From: a virus | Reading direction: 5' to 3' (one strand) | Length of the DNA stretch: 36,981 nucleotides | Virus record (IMG/VR): IMGVR_UViG_3300029893_000038 | Coordinates: 1-36,981 of that record | Part shown: positions 1 through 6,925 of the stretch, one piece after another | Position numbering within the stretch: the first letter of the stretch is position 1 | How the letters are laid out: every line of letters begins with the position of its first letter | Notes under the pieces: generated by a model | Database searches by the model: none | Told to the model about the DNA's origin: nothing | The model's input: only the letters and a program-made list of their open reading frames with translations | Made by a program: the position numbers and the translations under genes

Positions 1-99
1 TCAATGGAGGCTTGGCTGAGACCTGTGAGACGATTTATAAAGGCGTACCATACGGATCCGGACTAAACAACGCAGCTAGAATTAATGTCGGTTTAGACA
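1..99. repeat. terminal direct repeat marking circular closure (copy 1)
   Basis: Bases 1-99 are identical to 36883-36981. The two copies sit in the same reading frame of one gene (start 35172, stop 275), so joining them restores one continuous ORF. This fits an assembly overlap of a circular or circularly permuted genome of 36,882 bp better than a biological terminal repeat, because the overlap cuts through the middle of a gene. A headful-packaging phage with SPP1/PBSX-like terminase would give this kind of map. Confidence 0.93.
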
Positions 100-275
100 T
101 TATCAACACACTTTCAGAGCATTACGGGTTTAGAGCCCCGATATTCGTGGACAACGCTGAGGCAGTGGTAGATCTCTTACCTGTACAGAGTCAGATGATC
201 AGGCTGGTTGTCTCAGGAGCAGATAAGAGCCTGAGAGTTGAGACCGAGACAAACAAGATTAAGGAGGCGGTATAG
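1..275 (+). CDS. SbcC/Rad50-like ATPase, C-terminal end (continues from 35172 across the circular junction)
   Basis: This is the 3' end of the gene that begins at 35172; joined across the 99-bp overlap it encodes about 661 residues. The piece carries the C-terminal ABC half: a signature-like helix (GLNNAARINVGLDII) followed by a Walker B/D-loop-like strand (APIFVDNAEAV). In SMC/Rad50 ATPases this half folds back on the N-terminal Walker A half to make the ATP site. The TAG stop at 273-275 directly abuts the ATG of recT at 276, and an AAGGAGG site inside the last codons serves recT, so the two are translated as one operon. Confidence 0.88.
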   Translation, partial: NGGLAETCETIYKGVPYGSGLNNAARINVGLDIINTLSEHYGFRAPIFVDNAEAVVDLLPVQSQMIRLVVSGADKSLRVETETNKIKEAV

Positions 276-1106
276 ATGGCTAAAGAAGTTGTTAAGACAA
301 ATCAACAGAAATCCGAATCATCAGTAGCTAAACTAAGAGCTTTACTTAGCTCAGACAGTGTCCGTGAACAGTTTGAAAACTCACTGAAAGAGAACACAGG
401 TGCTTTCGTGGCTAGTGTAATCGACCTTTATGCCAGTGATAAGTATCTCCAGGAGTGTAACCCGAACAAGGTCATGATGGAAGCACTCAAGGCGGCAACT
501 CTAAAGTTGCCCATCAATAAGCAGCTGGGCTTTGCATATATCGTGCCCTACAAGACTGGTGGAGAAGCAATCCCAACCATGCAGATAGGTTATAGAGGTT
601 ACATCCAGTTAGCAATGCGTACTGGGCAGTATCGACATCTGAACGCTGGAGAAGTGCATGAAGGTGTCAAAGTAAATCGTAATCTCCTGACAGGTGAAGT
701 TAGCTTTTCTGGAGAGAAGACCGGCGATAAGGTCACAGGCTTTTTTGCTTACATGGAACTCTTGAACGGCTTTAGTAAGACTCTATATATGACACATGCA
801 GAAGTAGAAGCTCATGCAAAACGTTATAGCAAGTCTTTCAACAGCCAGCATAGTGCTTGGAAAACTCACTTTAACGAGATGGCCATGAAGACAGTTATCC
901 GACTATTGTTGTCCAAGTACGGGATATTATCAACTGATATGATCTCTGCCCTTACCGCCGATATGTCAGAACAAGAAGATAGAGTAGAAGAAGAGATCGC
1001 TATGAGTGCCAATGACGAGTACATCGATGTTGAGGTGTCTGAACCCGAACCTGATGCAGAAACAGAGGCACCACCTGAGTACGAGCAACAGAAGGCCCCT
1101 TTCTAA
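276..1106 (+). CDS. recT: RecT-family single-strand annealing protein
   Basis: A 276-residue protein with the RecT core at about residues 60-225, including the characteristic stretch around LPINKQLGFAYIVPY, MQIGYRGYIQLAMRTGQY and the K-T-VIRLLLSKYG segment. RecT proteins bind single-stranded DNA and anneal complementary strands during phage recombination, working with an exonuclease. The C-terminus (about 230-276) is acidic and proline-rich, as usual for a disordered tail. The length fits the family. The gene follows the SbcC-like ATPase with no gap and precedes the HNH and MBL-fold genes, an arrangement familiar in Firmicutes phage recombination modules. Confidence 0.95.
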   Translation: MAKEVVKTNQQKSESSVAKLRALLSSDSVREQFENSLKENTGAFVASVIDLYASDKYLQECNPNKVMMEALKAATLKLPINKQLGFAYIVPYKTGGEAIPTMQIGYRGYIQLAMRTGQYRHLNAGEVHEGVKVNRNLLTGEVSFSGEKTGDKVTGFFAYMELLNGFSKTLYMTHAEVEAHAKRYSKSFNSQHSAWKTHFNEMAMKTVIRLLLSKYGILSTDMISALTADMSEQEDRVEEEIAMSANDEYIDVEVSEPEPDAETEAPPEYEQQKAPF

Positions 1107-1122
1107 AACAACGGAGGATAAT

Positions 1123-1148
1123 GCCAGGGAGGTGCTCTCCTCCCTGGC
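1123..1148 (+). terminator. 10-bp perfect hairpin after recT
   Basis: GCCAGGGAGG (1123-1132), loop TGCTCT, CCTCCCTGGC (1139-1148). It lies 17 nt after the recT stop and just upstream of the HNH gene. No T-run follows, so it may be a processing or stabilising stem, or a Rho-assisted pause, rather than a strong intrinsic terminator. A near-identical stem lies after the major capsid gene (17512-17536). Confidence 0.5.
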
Positions 1149-1170
1149 TACACTTGGAGGTATCATGCCA

Positions 1171-1749
1171 ATGGAACTTTGGAAAGACGTAAAAGGATTT
1201 GAGGGTATATACCAGGTCTCCAACAAAGGTAGACTAAAAAGCTTTAAGGCTTCCAAGGATGGACGAATTTTATCCAACAAGAATCATAAAGGCGGCTATT
1301 TATCGGTGGTATTAGTCTGTAAAAGCCGAATGAAGTCTACACGCATGCACAGGTTGGTAGCCGAAGCTTTTTTGCCTAACCCGGAAAATAAGCCAGAAGT
1401 CAACCACAAAGACGGCAACAAACAAAACAACCGCGTAGAAAACTTGGAATGGGTGACCCGTAAAGAAAATCACAGACACGCTCTTAAACACAGTCCAAAC
1501 ATGTTGCGTGGCATGAGAAAATATAACCGTTTTATCAGACCCAAAACGATTCAGCAATTTTCTCTTGATGGCAAACTGCTGAGAGAGTTTCCAAATGCCA
1601 TGGAAGCCGGGAGAATTACAGGAGTTTGCCACCGAAACATACTGCAAGTTGCAAACAAGGATGAATATAAACCGGGCAAAACCAGAAAGCAGGCAGGCGG
1701 TTTCGTGTGGAGATTCCGGAAAGACGAGGATAAGGCCAGTGGATATTAA
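1171..1749 (+). CDS. HNH homing endonuclease with NUMOD4 and NUMOD1-like domains
   Basis: A 192-residue free-standing endonuclease. Residues 1-45 match the NUMOD4 pattern (start MELWKDVKGFEGIYQVSNKG). The HNH fold lies at about 58-105: RMHRLVAEAF with H60, then VNHKDGNKQNNRVENLEWVT with H79 and the Asn cluster, then H101. The C-terminal 145-190 segment (FSLDGKLLREFPNAMEAGRITG ... GGFVWRF) reads as a NUMOD1-type DNA-binding motif. Such enzymes nick or cut a specific site and spread as intergenic mobile genes. ATG 1171 lies 9 nt after GGAGGT; ATG 1165 is also possible. Its end overlaps the GTG start of the next gene by 11 nt. Confidence 0.9.
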   Translation: MELWKDVKGFEGIYQVSNKGRLKSFKASKDGRILSNKNHKGGYLSVVLVCKSRMKSTRMHRLVAEAFLPNPENKPEVNHKDGNKQNNRVENLEWVTRKENHRHALKHSPNMLRGMRKYNRFIRPKTIQQFSLDGKLLREFPNAMEAGRITGVCHRNILQVANKDEYKPGKTRKQAGGFVWRFRKDEDKASGY

Positions 1750-2443
1750 GGTATTGGCTAGTGGGTCAAAAGGAAACTGTTATATAGTCTCTGACGGCAA
1801 CACCAAGATATTACTGGAGGCAGGGCTACCTATACGTCAGATTCGGAAAGAGGGTGGTTTCCAGCTTCATGAGATGCAGGGTTGTCTGATATCTCATGAG
1901 CATTAGCACGGAGATCATGCGAAGGCCGTCAAGGATCTAGTCAAGGCCGGGACAGACATCTACATGAGCCAGGGGTCCAGGGAGGCTTTAGGGATTGAGA
2001 GTCACCGGTTACAGGTCGTCAGAGCTAAAGAACAGTTTAGACTCGGCACCTGGACCGTGCTTCCCTTCGAGACTCAACACGATGCCCAGGAGCCGTTAGG
2101 CTTTCTCCTGGCGAACGGGCAAGGTGAGAAGCTGTTGTACGCAACTGATACTTACTACATCAAGTATCGGTTCCCTGGTCTCACTCATCTGATGGTTGAG
2201 TGCAACTACAGCAAGGACATCTTGGAAGCGAATGTCGAGAATGGCCTGGTGCCTGGCGAGATGAGGGAAAGGATCATTCGTAGTCACTTCTCTTTGGAGC
2301 ATGTAAAAGAATTTCTCAAGGCCAATGATCTTAGCAAGGTGCAGGAGATCTGGCTGATACACTTGTCAGACAACAACAGCGATCAGGAGAGGTTTAAGAG
2401 GGAAGTCCAGGCTTTGACTGGCAAGATGGTTTATATAGCTTAA
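1739..2443 (+). pseudogene. metallo-beta-lactamase-fold hydrolase/nuclease interrupted by an in-frame TAG
   Basis: From GTG 1739 (VDIKVLASGSKGNCYIV) to TAA 2443 the reading frame is collinear with a YycJ-like MBL-fold phage protein of about 234 residues, with no frameshift. The family's metal motif HxHxDH should read SHEHGDH. Here it reads SHEH, TAG (1904-1906), CAC, GGA, GAT, CAT: a two-codon insertion including a stop inside the metal-binding loop. Downstream, residues such as PFETQHDAQEPLGFLL and the HFSLEHVKEFL and WLIHLSDNN segments look fully conserved. Members of this family in phages sit beside RecT and are thought to act on nucleic acid. The likeliest reading is a recent inactivation or sequence variant; leaky readthrough or reinitiation at ATG 1964 (159 residues) is possible. 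Confidence 0.8.
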
Positions 2444-2456
2444 GGAGGTAATAGAC

Positions 2457-2627
2457 ATGGAAGGAAAAATCTGCCCGATTATGAGCAGGGTAGTAAAATA
2501 TGAACTTCATGACAAGGAACTATTGGATATTCCTTGCGTGGAAGAACAATGCGCTCTTTGGGTTAAACAGCACATAGATAGCCAGGGCAGAAAGCAAGGC
2601 GGAGGCTACTGTGGTTTGATACGTTAA
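2457..2627 (+). CDS. small Cys-containing phage protein
   Basis: A 56-residue ORF starting at ATG 2457, 7 nt behind a strong AAGGAGG. It begins MEGKICPIMSRV and has four cysteines (about C6, C27, C32, C52) in a CP-, PCVEEQCALW, GGYCGL pattern that could bind a metal. Similar short proteins occur in early regions of Firmicutes phages. No function is known to me. It is the last gene of the recombination block before the hairpin region at 2636. Confidence 0.75.
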   Translation: MEGKICPIMSRVVKYELHDKELLDIPCVEEQCALWVKQHIDSQGRKQGGGYCGLIR

Positions 2628-2635
2628 CCAGTTTC

Positions 2636-2694
2636 GGGCGGGGCTGCCGCCCTCAAAATCCATAACAGGCGACACTTGCCCCGCCTAGCTTTTT
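2636..2694 (+). terminator. two competing hairpins followed by a T-run (terminator or attenuator)
   Basis: GGGCGG (2636-2641) can pair with CCGCCC (2647-2652). Alternatively GGCGGGGC (2637-2644) pairs perfectly with GCCCCGCC (2678-2685), and a smaller AGGCG/CGCCT stem (2667-2671/2682-2686) is also possible. The last two are followed by AGCTTTTTAT. The first and second stems are mutually exclusive. The 92-nt gap between the genes at 2627 and 2720 holds nothing else I can identify. Confidence 0.5.
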
Positions 2695-2719
2695 ATACCA
2701 TGCGAAGGGAGTTTTGGAG

Positions 2720-3088
2720 ATGTCTAGGCAAAACATACCCGATGAGATAGATCATAAGATTCTCAACGAGATCTGGTACGGTAAATCTAATGCTCGTACA
2801 GCAAAGCAAATTGGAGCTAAGGTAGGTTTAGATACTCGAAACGTCAGGAACAGAATTAGCAAGCTAAGGAATTTTGGTTATTTAATTGCTTCATCAGCAG
2901 ACAATGGCTTCTACTATCCCACCAACAAAGAAGAAGCGATGATCTGCAGTCGTCAATTGTGGAGCAGGGTTAGACAAATCGCAGAAGTAGCCAGATCTTT
3001 CGATAAGGCAGCTGATGAAAAGTTTAATCTAAGTGTTAGCAAGGTAGAGCAAATCGCATTTGTCTTTAATGAGTCTGAGGCTTCATAA
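2720..3088 (+). CDS. winged-helix DNA-binding protein
   Basis: A 122-residue protein. Residues about 8-65 (DEIDHKILNEIW ... TAKQIGAKVGLDTRNVRNRISKLRNFGYLIAS ... YYPTNKEE) form a MarR/Lrp-like winged helix with a clear helix-turn-helix and a wing. The C-terminal half is helical. ATG 2720 is preceded by AAGGGAG at an 8-nt spacing; the TTG at 2714 is too close to that site. It is the first gene after the hairpin region, so it may regulate or organise the replication block. The exact role is unknown. Confidence 0.75.
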   Translation: MSRQNIPDEIDHKILNEIWYGKSNARTAKQIGAKVGLDTRNVRNRISKLRNFGYLIASSADNGFYYPTNKEEAMICSRQLWSRVRQIAEVARSFDKAADEKFNLSVSKVEQIAFVFNESEAS

Positions 3089-3101
3089 GGAGGTAGGAAC
3101 G

Positions 3102-3320
3102 ATGTTACGAGTCATGCCTAAAGCAGAACCAAAATCTATAGGCACTCAGATGATATATAGAAACATAGTCACCTCTAAGTCAAGATCGGAGAGATTGATG
3201 GATAATGTGATGGATGTCTTTCTCATGAGGGCGAAGTGGACCGAGGCTTTGCAGGTAGGGATTATTATCTTTGCGGTCGCTTATATGTTTTTGCAGATAG
3301 TGAGAGTCTTTGCGAGATAG
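3102..3320 (+). CDS. small single-pass membrane protein
   Basis: A 72-residue product from ATG 3102, with AAGGAGGT 7 nt upstream. The first 45 residues are basic and soluble. Residues about 50-70 (LQVGIIIFAVAYMFLQIVRVF) form one hydrophobic membrane segment at the C-terminus, giving a tail-anchored shape. It lies in the early region. I do not recognise the family; small early membrane proteins in phages may affect host envelope or exclusion functions, but nothing here shows which. Confidence 0.65.
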   Translation: MLRVMPKAEPKSIGTQMIYRNIVTSKSRSERLMDNVMDVFLMRAKWTEALQVGIIIFAVAYMFLQIVRVFAR

Positions 3321-3331
3321 GAGGAATAGAG

Positions 3332-3478
3332 ATGTATGTAGTTAGCTTGCTTCTAGATGAGTCTTCAGTTAAGCCGGAGTTTCGATTTACCGATCATGGG
3401 AACTTATTACTTTTCATAAGGCTCTGTGTTGTTCAGGGTTACAAGGTTGAAGTTCGCTATGAAGGTAACGAGTATTAA
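3332..3478 (+). CDS. small hypothetical protein
   Basis: A 48-residue ORF from ATG 3332, behind AGGAGG at 3319-3324. It begins MYVVSLLLDESSVKPEFRF and is a mix of predicted strands and one helix, with no Cys cluster or membrane segment. Tight spacing on both sides and a good ribosome site make it a credible gene. Function unknown. Confidence 0.6.
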   Translation: MYVVSLLLDESSVKPEFRFTDHGNLLLFIRLCVVQGYKVEVRYEGNEY

Positions 3479-3499
3479 AAGGCACGGGGGGGAAGAGTT

Positions 3500-4411
3500 A
3501 TGGCTAGAAAGCGCTTTGTAACAAGTGATATTAGTACGGACCGAAAAATAGCAAAGCTCGCAGAAAATACTCCAACTGCAGCGGCTCTTTGGCCATGGTT
3601 TCTTACGGCGTTTGATGATTGGGGAAGGATGAATGCAGATCCAGTTGAGGTGAAGCTTACAGTTTTTCCGGCATTTCCGTATACATCTGATGAGATAGCA
3701 GACATTATACAACTATATCATGAGTACGAAATAGCGTATTACTACGAGGTTGATGGTAAAGTGTATCTCGCGGTTAATCCTGATAACTGGTTTAAGTATC
3801 AAACATATATACGCAAGGAGAAAGTTGAGAAGCAGAAGTCTAAGTTTCCTGAGCCTGGTGGTGCTCCTTGGGAAGCTAAAGATGATACTAAGGAGGCTTT
3901 AGCTACAAAAAATGTAGCTAAACAGCACTTAGCTACAGAAAATGTACTTTCTCCTTCACCTTCTCCTTCTCCTTTAAAAGATAAAAGATCTTCGTTGCAA
4001 CCTGACGGTTCAACGACGTCTAATCCCTCTGTCTTTGATGAGCAGTCTACTGAGTACCAACTAGCAAGTCTGCTACGAAGTGAGATACTCAGAAACTTAC
4101 CTAATGCACGGGTGCCTGATGATAGGCCTAGAGACATGGCATCCTGGTGCATGCACATAGATCGAATGATGAGACTCGATAACCGTGACCCAACAGAGAT
4201 AGCGAAGGTTATTGAGTTTGCTCAGAGAGATCCATTTTGGCAAACCAATATTCTCAGTACAAAAAAGCTAAGGGAGAAGTATGACCAACTCTTATTGCAA
4301 ATGCGAAGAAAGGGTGAGCAGAATGCAGTCTTACAAACTGGAAAAGCACCTCCGGACAATAAATACGACCGGTACAATCGAGTACTCAAAAGTTCAGCAG
4401 CGTCTGGCTAG
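3500..4411 (+). CDS. DnaD-like phage replication initiator / replisome organiser
   Basis: A 303-residue protein. Residues 1-110 (ARKRFVTSDISTDRKIAKL ... AAALWPWFLTAFDDWGRM ... VYLAVNPDNWFKYQTYI) match the N-terminal winged-helix replisome-organiser domain of Firmicutes phages. A low-complexity linker (about 118-180, including SPSPSPSP) joins a helical C-terminal part. Such proteins open the phage origin and recruit the helicase loader, and the next gene is that loader. Two 18-nt repeats and a palindrome within the linker codons (3899-3946) may be origin sites. The helicase-loader gene starts within its 3' end. Confidence 0.8.
   Translation: MARKRFVTSDISTDRKIAKLAENTPTAAALWPWFLTAFDDWGRMNADPVEVKLTVFPAFPYTSDEIADIIQLYHEYEIAYYYEVDGKVYLAVNPDNWFKYQTYIRKEKVEKQKSKFPEPGGAPWEAKDDTKEALATKNVAKQHLATENVLSPSPSPSPLKDKRSSLQPDGSTTSNPSVFDEQSTEYQLASLLRSEILRNLPNARVPDDRPRDMASWCMHIDRMMRLDNRDPTEIAKVIEFAQRDPFWQTNILSTKKLREKYDQLLLQMRRKGEQNAVLQTGKAPPDNKYDRYNRVLKSSAASG
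3899..3946. repeat. direct repeats plus palindrome inside the initiator gene (candidate replication origin)
   Basis: TTAGCTACAAAAAATGTA (3899-3916) recurs 30 nt later as TTAGCTACAGAAAATGTA (3929-3946), one mismatch in 18. The first copy extends into a perfect palindrome, TAGCTACA (3900-3907), AAAAA, TGTAGCTA (3913-3920). The repeats fall in linker codons of the initiator gene, where many Firmicutes phages carry iterons. The coding repeat LATKNV/LATENV is the alternative explanation. Confidence 0.45.
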
Positions 4412-5222
4412 ATCAGGTATACATGTCTCAAGTGAGCTTATCTTGCGTTATCCTACTGAGTTCATTGAGTATATTGAGAGTGCTGATATGTGTTTGACTT
4501 ATTGCACAGGCATAGAAAACTGTAGTATGTATCCAAAAGGGATGCCGGTTGAGTTAGAGATTTCGGGTCAAAAGGACAGTCCTAGTCGTGTGGTTGTTAG
4601 CAGGAGATATTGCAGTCTTGAGATTGCAGATCAGGAGAAAAGGAAGCGTGAAAGAGTACTGAGATCATCACGGATGCCTGATCTTTTAAAAACTAGGACC
4701 TTTGAAAACTTTAATGAAAGAGAAGATACTATAGCAGCTAAGTCAACAGTGTTTAATCTAAGGATGGATGATGTTACCTGGGTAGTACTAGCAGGTCCAC
4801 CCGGCACAGGTAAGACACATTTGGCTGCTGCACTCATGAACACACGCATAAAAGAAGGTCGAGAAGCGGTGTTTGTTACAGTGCCTGAATTGCTTACAGA
4901 TATCCGCAGAGTCATCAAGAACGAGCAAGACACAAGTGAGCTTATGGAGATCGTCAAGAACGCAGAATTGCTTATCCTCGATGATTTGGGTGCTGAGCGA
5001 ACCACAGAATGGGTAAGTGAGCAGCTATTCGTGCTCATAAATGCCAGGTTGCTTAATCAACGTCAAACTGTGATTACAACAAATTATCAACGCCCTGGAG
5101 AATTGATAGAGAAGCTAGGAGGCCTTCCTGGGCAGCGGATTGTCTCACGCCTCTTAGAGGCAGGCGATTGGATTGAGATAGACACCGAAGATTATCGTCT
5201 TAAGAAAAATTTTGTTAGTTAA
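4281..5222 (+). CDS. dnaC: DnaC/DnaI-type helicase loader ATPase
   Basis: A 313-residue AAA+ protein. Residues about 85-115 hold four cysteines (CLTYCTGIENC ... YCSLE), as in the N-terminal part of DnaI-like loaders. The AAA+ core shows Walker A AGPPGTGKTH at about 170-179, Walker B LLILDDLGAE at about 230, and the sensor segment TVITTNYQRP. These loaders place the replicative helicase on single-stranded DNA. No phage DnaB is seen, so it presumably loads the host helicase. The start is uncertain: ATG 4281 follows AGGGAG closely, while ATG 4323 (299 residues) has better spacing to an AGGGTGAG site. It overlaps the initiator gene. Confidence 0.9.
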   Translation: MTNSYCKCEERVSRMQSYKLEKHLRTINTTGTIEYSKVQQRLARSGIHVSSELILRYPTEFIEYIESADMCLTYCTGIENCSMYPKGMPVELEISGQKDSPSRVVVSRRYCSLEIADQEKRKRERVLRSSRMPDLLKTRTFENFNEREDTIAAKSTVFNLRMDDVTWVVLAGPPGTGKTHLAAALMNTRIKEGREAVFVTVPELLTDIRRVIKNEQDTSELMEIVKNAELLILDDLGAERTTEWVSEQLFVLINARLLNQRQTVITTNYQRPGELIEKLGGLPGQRIVSRLLEAGDWIEIDTEDYRLKKNFVS

Positions 5223-5239
5223 CAGAGGAGGAAAGATGA

Positions 5240-5449
5240 ATGAGATTAAGAGATCTGAAAGTACTGCTTGGCAAACAGGAAGTTAGGTTTGCGATTGTCA
5301 GTGATGAAGAGGGACTGAAGATGATCCAGCCGGATGGGTCAGTGCTTAGACCTGACTATCTAGAGATCACTGAATTAACTGAGAAGAAAGTATCAGGAAG
5401 AATGGCAGTAGGCAAAGGTGAACCAGGGCAATTTGAGTTGAGTGCTTAG
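5240..5449 (+). CDS. small hypothetical protein
   Basis: A 69-residue protein (MRLRDLKVLLGKQEVRF ...) with GAGGAGGAAAG just upstream of ATG 5240. It is strand-rich, with no Cys, membrane segment or catalytic motif visible. It lies between the helicase loader and the metallopeptidase in a tight operon, so it is likely early-expressed. Function unknown. Confidence 0.65.
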   Translation: MRLRDLKVLLGKQEVRFAIVSDEEGLKMIQPDGSVLRPDYLEITELTEKKVSGRMAVGKGEPGQFELSA

Positions 5450-5460
5450 GAGGTGATAGT

Positions 5461-5916
5461 GTGGATAAATACATCGAAGCTCCTGAAGTTGAGAAAATAG
5501 CCAGGGAACTGATTCCTAGACACCACAGTCATTTGGTCGAAGCCAATATTAAGTACGAGTTTAGGACTGATGCATGGCTAAGCAAAGGTCGATTTGTACT
5601 TGGGAAAACAGAGAAGGCCAGCGACAAACTGAGGTTTAGAACTGGATATGACTTCTTTATCGTCGTAAATTGGCAAGCGTGGGACCAAATGACTACAAAA
5701 GAGCGTTTGGCGCTTGTGGATCATGAGCTCTGTCATTGCGGGCGAGGACTTGATGACGACTTTGGTAATCCAAGTTGGACCCTTGAAGACCATGATTTTA
5801 CTGAATTTGCTTCAGTGGTATCTAGACATGGCATGTGGAATACGGACCTCCGTAGGTTGCAGCATGCTCAACAGCAATATGAGCAGTTGACGCTGGATAT
5901 GAGAGAGGCGGGGTAG
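5461..5916 (+). CDS. putative phage metallopeptidase (HExxH)
   Basis: A 151-residue protein from GTG 5461 with AGGAGGTGATAGT upstream. It contains a zinc-metalloprotease motif H88-E-L-C-H92 (LVDHELCHCGRG) followed by an acidic cluster, then LEDHDFTEFASVVSRHG. This pattern matches the small putative metallopeptidase family common in Firmicutes phage early regions. The substrate is unknown. The gene lies just upstream of the DUF4258-like gene and the CRISPR module, in the same transcription unit. Confidence 0.8.
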   Translation: MDKYIEAPEVEKIARELIPRHHSHLVEANIKYEFRTDAWLSKGRFVLGKTEKASDKLRFRTGYDFFIVVNWQAWDQMTTKERLALVDHELCHCGRGLDDDFGNPSWTLEDHDFTEFASVVSRHGMWNTDLRRLQHAQQQYEQLTLDMREAG

Positions 5917-5918
5917 CC

Positions 5919-6251
5919 GTGAATGAGTTTAGTGTCCCATATTTCATAACTAACCATGCAGTAGAGCAGTTTAGGGAATATGTTGAGAGTCTATCAGCAG
6001 CAGAGATTATTGTTATTCTTCAACGGAGACTGCAACAACCTGGGCAACCCGTGCAATGGGAAATCCGTGATGGCATGATGGTACCAATCTTTATGAGTAT
6101 TCATGATGGCAAGGCTTACTATATTCCTGTTGTTACAGGGCGGGGCAAGTGGCCAGCTGTACCAACAATACTAGGAGAGAACTCAGCGCTACACCAAGCA
6201 CTATTTTTTAAGAAGAATGCCTACAAAGAGGTGATAGTGTGCGAAAAGTAG
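5919..6251 (+). CDS. hypothetical protein, possible DUF4258-like fold
   Basis: A 110-residue protein from GTG 5919, two bases after the previous stop. It begins MNEFSVPYFITNHAVEQFREYV; an (I/T)-x-H-A-x-x-(R/Q)-F pattern near the N-terminus followed by strands recalls DUF4258-type small domains, but this is a weak resemblance. Its last 13 nt overlap the start of csf1, so it is translationally coupled to the CRISPR module and may belong to it or be the last gene of the early block. Confidence 0.6.
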   Translation: MNEFSVPYFITNHAVEQFREYVESLSAAEIIVILQRRLQQPGQPVQWEIRDGMMVPIFMSIHDGKAYYIPVVTGRGKWPAVPTILGENSALHQALFFKKNAYKEVIVCEK

Positions 6252-6925
6252 TCCCGACACACTTCTTATATGATTACAGCGTCGGTAGGGAAGTTTTTAC
6301 GCCTACTGGTAGTGTTATAAAGTACTCTGAGTTCGATACCCTACCATCAAAAGAGGGAAACTGTTATCTCTGTGGTCAAGAAGGCCCAGGATATCCAAGG
6401 GCTAAGGTTATCAAACCAACTTTTACGGATCATGGCCTAGCAAAGTCCCCGGAAAGTGTTGTTGTATGCGTGCCCTGCACTTGGTCACTGTCGCTTCGGT
6501 CGCTAAGGAACTACAGTCTTTATGTATCAAAGACAGGTTTAAAACATCCCAGCAGAGCGGAGTGGAGAAAGATATTAGTTAGTAGACCAGATCCACCTTA
6601 CTTAGTTTGTATAGCTGTTTCTGGTCAAAAATGGCTCCACTTTAAAGGCATTGTTGGCCTATCCAATAGAGTTTGGACTGTGATCCTAGAAGAAACCCCG
6701 GTGAACTTTGAACCAGCTAAACTTAGAAATCTACTAGATACAGTCGAACAGCTGTATAACGGAGGCTTTACTAAAGCAGAGATCCAGACTGGAGATTATC
6801 AGGCGCACCGAATACAGGCTTTTGGCTTTGAGCGGTGGGCTGAATTGGAAAGTATACTGGAAGACAAGCGAGGCAGCAGGCTGTTCGAGTTAGCCATCTT
6901 TATCGCACAGAAGGAGGGAGACTGA
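6239..6925 (+). CDS. csf1: Csf1-like (type IV Cas8-like) zinc-finger subunit
   Basis: A 228-residue protein from GTG 6239, with AGAGGTGATAGT upstream. It has a four-cysteine zinc site: C42-x2-C45 (GNCYLCGQEG) and C77-x2-C80 (VVCVPCTWS), separated by a KPTFTDHG segment and followed by LRSLRNYSLYV. This layout and length match Csf1, the signature subunit of type IV CRISPR-Cas effectors, thought to correspond to the large subunit. The identification is strengthened by the next four genes, which follow the type IV-B order. There is no helicase DinG nearby, which argues against IV-A. Its TGA overlaps the ATG of the next gene by one base. Confidence 0.85.
   Translation: MRKVVPTHFLYDYSVGREVFTPTGSVIKYSEFDTLPSKEGNCYLCGQEGPGYPRAKVIKPTFTDHGLAKSPESVVVCVPCTWSLSLRSLRNYSLYVSKTGLKHPSRAEWRKILVSRPDPPYLVCIAVSGQKWLHFKGIVGLSNRVWTVILEETPVNFEPAKLRNLLDTVEQLYNGGFTKAEIQTGDYQAHRIQAFGFERWAELESILEDKRGSRLFELAIFIAQKEGD

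Noticed and set aside
1901-1909. TAG as a recoded sense codon (amber reassignment or pyrrolysine)
   Set aside because: TAG ends many well-supported genes here (for example at 275, 3320, 4411, 5449, 5916, 6251 and 9738), and no suppressor tRNA was found, so a genome-wide recoding is unlikely.
3955-3976. CTCCTT repeats as a microsatellite or CRISPR-like repeat
   Set aside because: They encode the SPSPSPSP linker of the initiator and are too short and unspaced for an array.
4631-5038. Minus-strand ORF of 135 codons
   Set aside because: It lies wholly opposite the Walker region of the helicase loader and has Ser-rich antisense composition.
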